A stretch of 64,000 nucleotides of DNA from Podarcis raffonei. Taxonomy: Eukaryota > Chordata > Lepidosauria > Squamata > Lacertidae. The notes under the pieces were generated by a model. The model ran no database searches, was not told where the DNA came from, and saw only the letters and a list, made by a program, of their open reading frames with translations. Of the stretch, positions 21,378 to 31,300 are shown piece after piece (within the stretch, counting starts at the first letter, position 1; each line of letters opens with the position of its first letter). The stretch spans positions 105,189,803-105,253,802 of the forward strand of contig NC_070603.1 of assembly GCF_027172205.1 (NCBI RefSeq). The letters are read 5' to 3'. Made by a program: the position numbers and the translations under genes.

Positions 21378-22974
21378 GATGGCTGCTCTGACAAATAATC
21401 TTACTGGGATTCCTGTGCAAGGAGACAACTGCTTCTGCTTCCTGGGGCTGATGGATCTTGTCATCAGAAGGCAACTACAGGCCAGTTAGACCTGATGGGG
21501 GTTACCACATATGACGAAAATGCGGGCCTTATTTTAACAGATTATTCTCCTTTTTCCAAACCACGGGGAAAAGAACATAGCTGATTTTTGGCAAATACTA
21601 CTGCCTCTACTACATAGGTCACCTAGAGCCATGTTCTTCAATTTTTGGTCCCCAGATGTTGTCCATGGTGAAATAAATGTATTTGTTGCAGGATTTGATC
21701 CTAGAAAAGAAAAAGAAAAACCATAATATTGAGTAACTGAGTCTGGATAATTCAGGAAACTGAACAGCAGTTAAAAGATCAAGTGTCTGTCTCTGAGCAG
21801 GGCAAATACTTTAAGCCAAGCGGCCTCAACCCGGGGGCTTCCAGATGTTTTTGACTACAGTGCCAAAACTTTAGGAAGTCATCTGGCTGGGGAAGGCTGC
21901 AAGCTCACCCCACCCCAGTCTTTGTGTGTGTTTCCATCATCTGATTAAAAGTGCTTTTGTAGGTATGTTTATGCTATAGTGATGAACGGTGGCTGCTACT
22001 TCTCAGAATATTTATTTTAAGAAATGCAGGGAGAGCTATGTATCAGCAGTATGATAAGGTGTGTTCCAGGGTGATCTCTGCTTTGGGCAACCTGGTATTT
22101 TGGAGAGCGAATTTGGTTCATTATTTCATTCATTTTGACTATTGGGATCCACTATCTATTTGTTGGATCTGGACTGGCTTTGACTATGCATTCATTCACA
22201 TGGTTTTTTATTTTGTTACCCACGTTAATTTTCTAATCTTTTCCCCTCGATGGGGACAAACTCCCTGTGCTGGCCATTTCTGTAAAATAATCTACACTTG
22301 ACAGCCTAAGTTTTATTTACAGAGAGCCTGAAAGCAATTAAGAAGTTCAATATGTTAGTCAAATAATTTGTGACAAGGTGCATACTCTGGTAACTCATGT
22401 TCTATTGAGCAAAACTGGAATATTGGCTAATTGCTAATTAAAGTGAGCAGCTGCCTAGCCCTCATAATTAAACTATAACCCTCTCGGGGAAGCATTGGTG
22501 ACTTGAATCTTTGCCAGTGGCTGTATCCTGGGCAATACTGTCTCAATCTGGTAGTAAGTATTATATTTCTCAGTTCCTTTGACTGGAAATAAACTTTGGT
22601 GTACATGAGTGGGTTGTTTCAGATGTATTGTTGTAAGAGTCTAATTTTGCTTGCCTCTTGTTTCTGCTTGAAGTGGTTGTATAGCTATGGATTTTTTAAT
22701 TCTTTAATATGCATGATAAAGCAGGTAATACTTGTTTACAAGCAGCTAGATCTCATCCACTCATGGTTTTGTTTCCCTATAGGAGCAGGCATTTTAGAAC
22801 GGAGTATTTTAAGACGCATTGTTATTTTGTCTAAATCAGGGATGGGGAACCTGTGGCCTTCCATATGCTGTTGGACTTCAGCTAGTGTTTTCAGAAGATT
22901 TAGCTTTATCATACAGCAAAGCATTTCAGGAGCAAAATCTGAAATCTTTGTGAACAATGTTTGGCTAATACGCA
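21378..22974. other. Intergenic, no recognisable gene
   Basis: AT-rich; only a short hAT-like MITE scrap at 22842-22890 ('caggga​tggggaacctgtgg') can be named. The 87-aa and 143-aa open frames have no recognisable domains and look incidental. Confidence 0.4.
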
Positions 22975-23087
22975 CAGCTTTTTTCCAGCTGGAACTCAGT
23001 GGAATTCAGTTCTGGCACCCATTCTAAGAGGACAAGGGAGGTGTTCATGGTGAGTTCCGGCACCCCTTTTTCTAGAAAAATGGCACT
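22975..23087. mobile_element. Short MITE with inverted ends
   Basis: Left 'cagcttttttccagctggaa' and right 'tttttctagaaaaatggcac' are rough inverted repeats, with 'gttctggcac' and 'gttccggcac' repeated inside. About 113 bp. No clear target duplication. Confidence 0.35.
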
Positions 23088-23310
23088 AATATGTTTGTTG
23101 TATGATGGGGTAGGTTTTAAGAACAGTAGATTTATAGGCATCCTAGAAATTGAAATGCTGACTGATTTAAATTATTTTGATGACAAAACATGAGTGTTCA
23201 GGTTTCTTTGAATGCACTGTATTCTTGGAAGCAACTTTACTGTTGCGTGTCAAGTGCACTAGGATCTAAAACAAATATGGTAAAGTTTCGGTCTATACAG
23301 ATGGTTATTA

Positions 23311-23826
23311 CAGTGGTACCTTAGTTCTCAAATGCCTTGGTACTCAAACAACTTGGAACCCAAACACTGCAAACCTGGAAGGAAGTGTTCCAGTTTGCAC
23401 ACTTTCTTCGGAAGCCAAACGTGCTCCGTTTTGAGTGTTACACTTCTGATTAGAGTGCCACACTTCCGTTTTGAGTGTTACACTGAGGTCTGTCTGTTTT
23501 TGCTATTTATTTTGGGTTTTTGTTTTTGCGGCTCTTCTTTTGTTGTTTTTGTGACTGTGTGGAACCCAGTTCAGCTACTGATTGATTGATTGATTCATTG
23601 CGTGACTGCAGTACATTGTTTACTGCGTTCATTTTATGGATCAATGGTCTTGTTAGATAGTAAAATTTATGCTAAATTGCTGTTTTAGAGGTTGTTTTTA
23701 AAAGTCTGGAACAGATTAATCCATTTTGCATTCCTTTCTATGGGAAAGTACACCTTGGTTTTGGAATGCTTTGGTTTTGGAACGGACTTCCGGAACGGAT
23801 TAGGTCTGAGAACCAAGGTACCACTG
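23311..23826. mobile_element. Pogo/Tigger-like MITE, subfamily C (long)
   Basis: 516 bp, opposite orientation to 16189-16672, ends CAGTGGTACCTTAGTTCTC and AACCAAGGTACCACTG flanked by TA. Same internal 'gagtgttacac' repeats and a (GATT)n stretch near 23580. Confidence 0.82.
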
Positions 23827-23957
23827 TACTTTTTCTTTTTCCTTAAAAGAAGAAAGTAGATCTAAGTGTAATCCAAAACATCGCTACTCAGAAATAAGTC
23901 CATTTGGGTCCAGTGAGGCTTACTCCAAGGTAAGTGGGTATAGGATGGCACCTTAGT

Positions 23958-24050
23958 CTGACTGGTGGCCCTCCAGATGTTGGCCTCCAACTCCCAAAAG
24001 CCCCCCTCCAGCATGGCCAGTGCCAAGGAATGATGGGAGTTGGAGTCCCA
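23958..24050. repeat. Palindromic hAT-like MITE fragment
   Basis: 'tggccctccagatgttggcc' facing 'atgatgggagttggagtccc'; same family as 4952-5092. Confidence 0.5.
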
Positions 24051-24222
24051 CAACCATCTCCCTCAGGAAGTTGTGGACTCTCCTTCCTTGGAGGTTTTTA
24101 AGCAGAAGATGGATGGCCATCTATCAAGGGTGCTTTAGCTGAAATTCCTACACTGCAGGGGGTTGGACTAAATGACCCCTGGCGTCTCTTCCAACACGGC
24201 AATTCTATGATTCTATAAACAT
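24051..24222 (+). repeat. CR1 LINE 3' end
   Basis: Classic CR1 terminus: 'cttggaggtttttaagcaga', 'gcagggggttggactaaatg' and the closing 'ctatgattctat' octamer-like repeat. Confidence 0.85.
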
Positions 24223-24624
24223 CTGGAGAGCAACAGCTTCTTCATCCCTGGTACAGGTGTGTACTAAAATAGTTATACCCTACAACATGGGACATGTTTG
24301 CCTACATTGGAAAAAGTGGCTACAGCAACACATATGCTATGAACATGAATGAATCACAGGGAAGAATATCAAGGGCGCCCTTGCTCCTTGCAACAGGCCA
24401 TCGTATCGTAAGGAAAGGGTGGGAAATCTGTGACTCTTCAGATGATGTTGTAATGCAATTCCCACTATCCCTGATACATTTCCAGAAACTTTGAGCAACA
24501 TGTCAACGGTGCATTATTTTGACAACACCTCTAGGAAGTAGTTTCCTTCCAGTGGATCCAGACAACAAGCTGAAACACGGCAGGACAGAGTTAGTGATTA
24601 TTAGAAGTCCCTGTGAGTACTGTC

Positions 24625-24835
24625 ACAAAGCCCTGATTTAACAGTTATGGCTTCATGGGAACTGTGGCTTGTTAAGGGTGCTGAGAGTTGTCAGGAGATG
24701 CTTCAGAGCCACAATTCCTAGCACCCTTAGCATATGAAATAGTTCCCAGGATTCTTTAGGGGAAGCCATGACTGTTAAAATGGTATGTGTGCTTTAAATG
24801 TATGGCGTGGATGTGACCTCACTTACTCTTAATCC
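24625..24835. repeat. Inverted-repeat MITE
   Basis: Contains 'cccaggattctttaggggaa' and ends 'gctttaaatgtatggcgtgg', the reverse complement of the start of the repeat at 18220. Probably a non-autonomous DNA transposon. Confidence 0.45.
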
Positions 24836-24854
24836 AGTTTTGTTAAAAATGGTA

Positions 24855-25080
24855 CAGTGGTACCTCAGGTTAAGTATTTAATTCGTTCCGGAGGTCCGTA
24901 CTTAACCTGAAACTGTTCTTAACCTGAGGTACCACTTTAGCTAATGAGGCCTCCTGCTGCTGCCGCGCTGCTGAAGCACAATTTCTGTACTCATCCTGAA
25001 GCAAAGTTCTTAACCTGAGGTAATATTTCTGGGTTAGTGGAGTCTGTAACCTAAAGCATATGTAACCCAAGGTATCACTG
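24855..25080. mobile_element. Pogo/Tigger-like MITE, subfamily A
   Basis: Ends CAGTGGTACCTCAGGTTAAG and CCAAGGTATCACTG with TA on both sides, 160 bp upstream of the first coding exon of copy 2. Confidence 0.85.
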
Positions 25081-25243
25081 TATACTCCTTGTACTACTCT
25101 TCCTTGCCTCTCTTTTGAAGAAACATCTAACGGCAGAAGACATTTAGGTGGCGAACCTTAATTTTAATACACTGCCCTCTTTCCCTCCCATAATAATTAA
25201 CCATATTCACTTAAACTATTACCCAATTCTTTTATTTGTACAG

Positions 25244-25398
25244 GCAGCAAAGAAGAGCGTTTGGCTACCCAGCATGGAGCTCTCTCTGGCCAATATATTC
25301 TTGAAGATTGTGAGCATCGTTGGATTAATCTCTGCACTGACCCTTGTCACAGTGTGCCACCTGCTGCCTAGGGCAAAAATATCCAGGCTCATGATATG
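25244..25398 (+). CDS. ABHD6: ABHD6-like copy 2, exon 1 (leader plus residues 1-42)
   Basis: Acceptor 'tttgtacag' before 25244, ATG at 25274, donor TG|GTGAGT. Encodes MELSLANIFLKIVSIVGLIS and on to a basic/aromatic LMIW. Hydrophobic anchor at about residues 8-31. An upstream non-coding exon is implied but not found. Confidence 0.87.
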
Positions 25399-28300
25399 GT
25401 GAGTGTATCTCTAGGAAGGTATATGGAATGATTTCCATGTCTTAGGTTTAGGTTAGGTTTATGACATTTGCACCTCCCACAACCAAAATGTGGGATGTCA
25501 TCCACTGGGAGCAGTCAAATTCCTTGTTTTCCTAGAGGACGGGAGCATCTTTCTTTTTGCATGGGCATGACCTAACCTGTCCAGGTAACAAAAGGACAAG
25601 GCATGCTGCCATTCTCTCCTTCACTTCCTTCGTCGTTGGACCAGCTTCTTAGCTAGCAATGCTTTGCACTGCAGAAGCACTGGGATTAACCCCCCCATAT
25701 GGGGTAGCTCCACATGTACATATTTGTAACTAAGTCTGCCTTCAGGGATCCAACTGTGAACTGATGTGAGTAAACTTTTATTGACTTTAAATAAGATTGT
25801 TGTGTCTTTATTCTTTTCAGAGGGATAAAAGGGAACTTACCAGGATCATACAACCCAGTACTGAATTGTATGATAGTGAGAGGCTTACACAAGCCTGCAA
25901 CCAGCTATCTGCTGTGCATGTAAAAGGGAAATGTAAACTCTGCTACGTGAAGGAACTTGCTAACGAAAGTTAGGAAGGATATTACTAAACAATATATCTT
26001 CTCCTGCCTCCCTGAACATTCCCACAAAAAAAGTCCCAAATGGATTTACAATGAGGATAAAAGACAAAAATAAAAAATACATCAACATAGAATAGAAACA
26101 GACAATCACTGCCCAAATGTCCAGGAAAACAATTAGTTTGATGGCTGGGCTGAATTATACCCATTTCGCAGATGGGCAATCCGATGCAAGCAGTAGAGCT
26201 GCAGAAATCCTAAAGCCCCTACTTTAATTGGAAACCACCGCAAAAACATCCCTCCAGTTGAAAATCCATTGTCCATTCATTTTGCTTCTCTTTCTGCTTT
26301 TAGGTACAAACGTCAGAAAAGGGGTGTGGCAGTGAATTATGTTGAGCATGAGGGCTACAGGTTCTGCTACTTCTGCCGCGGGGAACCCCGACTGCAGCCA
26401 TCTGTGTTGATTCTTCATGGATTGGCTTTCAACAAGGACATATGGTTAAATACAATCAAAGTATGTTTCTGTCCTTCTATTCAGGCAACCATGGTTGCCA
26501 AATCAAGGCTAGTGCAAGACATATTGTGCTGGGGGCAGGGGAATCCTGTGCTTTTCCACAATTGTGATTTGTTTCAGTTGGGCTAGTGTGGGAGATCATT
26601 CCACCCAGTGCATTGTGCTAGAGGACAGGGCTAAATTAACCCTACGGCTTAATAGGAGCTGTCCACTCCCCTATTTTGCCACTATTTAATGGCCTCCCGG
26701 TCAGGACTCTGTGCAACGTTTATACACTTATACTGGAGAAACATCAGGGTGTTCTTTGACAACAAAGAACTTCAGCTATTATTGCTTTGATTCCTTGGCG
26801 TCATCACTGATTTGACATCCTTTCCCAGTTCCTTCCGAAGGACCTCCACCTGGTCTGCCTTGACATGCCTGGTCACGGTGAAACCACATGTCTGCTGAGA
26901 GAGAGTTACGCGGCGGTTGATCAAGCTAAAAAGATACACCAGGTACGGTCCAGCTGTCCTCAGGTGTGCCTTGAAACCTGGGAAGTGAGAGGTTGCCAGA
27001 AGATGTCCTCTTTTTGTGTGGTGTGGTGGTGGTGAGATGTTCCCTGACCAAAAATGAAGCATTGCAGTTGACTGTGGTTACTGAAAGGTAAAGGTAAAGG
27101 GACCCCTGACCGTTAGGTCCAGTCGTGGACGACTCTGGGGTTGCGGCGCTCATCTTGCTTTATTGGCCGAGGGAGCTGGTGTACAGCTTCCGGGTCATGT
27201 GGCCAGCATGACTAAGCCGCTTCTGGCGAACCAGAGCAGCACACAGAAACACCATTTACCTTCCCACTGGAGTGGTACCTATTTATCTACTTGCACTTTG
27301 ACGTGCTTTCGAGCTGCTAGGTGGGCAGGAGCAGGGACCGAGCAACAGGAGCTCACCCCGTCGTGGGGATTCGAACCGCCAACCTTCTGATCAGCAAGCC
27401 CTAGGCTCAGTGGTTTAGACCACAGCGCCACCCGTGTCCCATTTTGTGGTTACTTAAACTAGGGTAAAACCAGGTCTGTTGAGCAGCATTGGCTGGCAGG
27501 GCAGTGGGGTGGGACTGCTTTGATGACCTGGCATCCTAACCCCCACCCAACCATCTGTGGCACTTGCCAAGGATGGGAGTGGTAAGCTTTGCCACTGTGA
27601 GAACAAGATACTGGGCTAGATGGGTCATTGCCTGATTGCTGTTCTTATGGTCTTCTTCAGAAGTTCTTACAGAGACCTAGGACTTTCTTGGAAAACGTCC
27701 CAAAACCAGAACCTCTCAGCAATACAACCTCTCTTCATTCACATTTCAGTTTGTTGAGTGCATTGGTCTGAACCAAAAGCCTTTTCACCTGGTTGGAACG
27801 TCCATGGGAGGAATGATTGCTGGTGTTTACGCAGCTCAGTATCCATCTGAGGTATCCGGCTTGTCCCTCCTTTGCCCACTTGGTGAGTATTTAGATTTTC
27901 AAGGGAGATCTGAAGCCGATTAACTCTGAATAAAGAAGACATGATAATATGTCTGAGAATAACAAGGGAGAAGGGGGTTGTTACTATGGGTTGTAGCCAA
28001 TACTCGTCCTTCTCAAAGCAGATTCATTGAAATAAATGAACTTAGGACTCCCAAATTCAGTGGCTCTGCTCTGAGTAGGATCTAACCCCCCTGGTGCTAC
28101 CATTCTGTAGCATGTTCCAGACCATGAATGAACAGGCATGATGGCAGATCCGTGATTACAAACACCTTGGACAGGCCACCTTTCTGTCCTCACATACCCT
28201 CACTTAGTCCCAGCATGTGCATAACCTCCTCAGCCGTCAATCATGCCAACACAACCCTGACAAGCAGCAGGTCGGAATCCCATATTTTGGAGCTGGTTTG

Positions 28301-31300
28301 CCGCTATATTCCTTCTCTCAGCTGTGCACTCTTTGCCACCTCTTAGGGCTGCGATATCCGGACGATAATAATAACGCCTTCAAGCGCCTGAGGGAGCAAT
28401 CGATTAAGTCGCATGATGTCTTCAAACTTGGCTTATATCATCCCAGCACAAAAAACATGCAGGTGAAGAAGGCAGCTCTCCAAAGATGGTAGTCCTCTGG
28501 CCCAGGGATGTTGCTTAAAAGAATTCAGCTAATTTTGACTCATGGTAGACCAGATGTGGTGAACCTTTGGCCTTCCAGATGTTGCTGCTCATTCCTGTTC
28601 ATTCACCATGCTTCTTGAGGCCGATAGGAGCTGTAGTTCGACAACACCCGGAGGGCCAAAGGTTCATTATGTCTGTCCTTGACCCACTGAAGTTAATAGC
28701 CACGACTAACTTAGGTCCATTAATTTCAGTGGGTCTCCTCTAAATAAAACTTAGTTGAGTACAACCCCAAATGCTTACATTTGCTATATGCACTTGAAAT
28801 ATAGAAATAATGCAGCCCATCCCTTCAGGGCTTGCGATCTAAAGAAACAGAGGGCACATGAGGGAATCACATGAGGGAGGCCCTGGCTGAAGAGGATGGG
28901 AATGGCTTAGAGGCTCAGGGGAAAGAGATTGGGGTAAGGAGCTGTTGTACAGCAGCCCCAAGCATCTATGCCTGAAGGAACCATTTTATATGAACCAAAA
29001 CAAGGAGATTATCACCCCTCCCTTTGCCTACATCATGGGTAGGCAAACTAAGGCTGGGGGGGGGGCGCATCTGGCCCAATTGCCTTCTAAATCCGACCCA
29101 TGGACAGGCCCGGAATCAGCGTGTTTTTTACATGAGTAGAATGTGCCCTTTTATTTAAAATGCATCTCTGGGTTATTTGTGGGGCATAGGAATTCGTTCA
29201 TTCCCCCCCCCCAATATAGTCCGGCCCCCCACAAGGTCTGAGAGACAGTAGACCAGCCCCCTGCTGAAAATGTTTGCTGACCCCTGGCCTACACTGATGG
29301 AACTGCTACGTCCTGTTGCATGATGGGGTCCTAATTGCCTTGCACTTCCTGTGAATGACTCACCTCTTTCCCCCCTCTCCTTAGCTGCTAAAGGGATATG
29401 TTGCCAACTGGAGACAACAGAATGCTTTTTTGGTAAAATGTAAGTACGATAGCAATAATATTACTGTTGTTGTTGTAGTGGTTGTTTATTACAGTGGTGC
29501 CCCGCAAGACGAATGCCTCGCAAGACGGAAAACCCGCTAGACGAAAGGGTTTTCCGTTTTGGAGGCGCTTCGCAAAACGAATTTCCCTATGGGCTTCCTT
29601 CACAAGACGAAAGCCCATAGGGAAATCTCCGGGACAGCGGGGAAGCGCAGCGCGTCTTCCCCACTGTCCTCGGACCTCCTCCGAAGGCTGGCAGTGGGGT
29701 GGAGAGACCTCCTCCCGCCGCCAGCCTTCGGAAGGCTCCTCCGAAGGCTGGCGGTGGGGCGGAGAGACCTCCTCCCACCGCCAGCCTTCGGAAGGCTGCT
29801 CCGAAGGCTGGCGGTGGGGCGGAGAGACCTCCTCCCGCCGCCAGGCTTCGGAAGGCTGCTCCGAAGGCTGGCGGTGGGGCGGAGAGACCTCCTCCCGCCG
29901 CCAGGCTTCGGAAGGCTGCTCCGAAGGCTGGCGGTGGGGCGGAGAGACCTCCTCCCGCCGCCAGGCTTCGGAAGGCTCCTCCGAAGGCTGGCGGTGGGGC
30001 GGAGAGACCTCCTCCCGCCGCCAGGCTTCGGAAGGCTCCTCCGAAGGCTGGCGGTGGGGCGGAGAGACCTTCTCCCCGCGCCAGCCTTCGGATGGCTGTC
30101 CTGAAGACTTGCGGTGGGAGGAGGGTTTTCCTTCCCACCGCCGACATTCAGAATGCTGTTCTGAATGTTGGCGGTGGGGAGGAAAAACCCTCCTCCCACC
30201 GCAAGCCCCGGGAAGAGAGGAGAAGCGCTGTGCGCCTTCCCCTCTGTTCCCGTACCTGTCCTGAAGGCTTGCGGTGGGGAGAAAAGCCCTTCTCCGCACC
30301 GCCAGCCTGGCAAGCGGTCTCCATAGGAACGCATTAATTGATTTTCAATGCATTCCTATCGGAAACCGTGCTTCGCAAGACGAAAAACTCGCAAGAAGAA
30401 AAAACTTGCGGAACGAATTAATTTCGTCTTGCGAGGCACCACTGTACCTGCCCTTCACGTTCTGAGGCTCCAGGGTGGGGTAGAGAATAAGACTCTTAAA
30501 TCTCAAGGTTGTGGGTTCAAGCTCCACACTGGGCAAAATATTCCTGCATTGCAGGGGGTTGGACTAGATGATCCTTGTGATCCCTTCCAACTCTATGATT
30601 CTAATTCAAAACACAACAGTAAAAACGGTTTAGGAGCTACTTAAATTCACAAGGATAGAGTGGGCCCCAAAAATATACATTTCAAGTTTCAAAGGCTATG
30701 GTAAAAGGATGTGTCTTCAGCAACTGCCAAGATCTGTCTAGTGAACCCATTTGAAATGCAACAGTAGGAATGGTGCCTTCCTGAAAAATCTTCACTCTAC
30801 CTTTTTGGTTTTTGTTCCAAAGGTTTTTTAGATCTTTCCAACCCAAAGTCCAAGTACAGCCTTCATGACAGTATGAGCAATATTAGCGCTCTGACACAGG
30901 TCCTTTGGGGAAAGGATGACCAGGTAAATGCTTTATATTCACGTGGCTTCTATAGCTATAATTGTAACAAAACAAAAAAATCCATTGTTTGGATTTCATA
31001 GTAGGGCTTGCCTACCTATGAGGCAAGCTGAGGCAACTGCCTCAGGCGGCAGGATCCACAGGGGCATTGCTGGTCTCCTCCCATCCCTAGGGAGAAAATG
31101 GTGTGGGCTGCTCTCTGTGGTCTCCTGGTCTCTGCACCCATTAATTAAGCCACCACGTGTTGTTGTCTGTGCATGTGCATGTCTAAAATGTACACACTAA
31201 ATTGCAGCTAGGAAGCCAACAATACTGACTCTTTTCTTGAAATTAAAACAATGTCCAAAATATTCAAAAAAAGTTTACTTGCAGCACATATGGCTAAAGA

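Noticed and set aside
22596-23027. 143-codon + strand open frame between copies 1 and 2
   Set aside because: No domain recognised; it ends inside MITE sequence and looks like chance in AT-rich DNA.
29671-30180. CRISPR-like array
   Set aside because: Units are contiguous 60-bp tandem repeats without unique spacers, and the genome is a vertebrate's.
29388-30337. Long open frames on both strands (up to 303 codons) with repeated RLLRRLAVGRRDLL- or PTASLRRSLPK-type peptides
   Set aside because: They arise because the minisatellite period (60 bp) is a multiple of three; five frames are open at once and the region is a MITE inside an intron.
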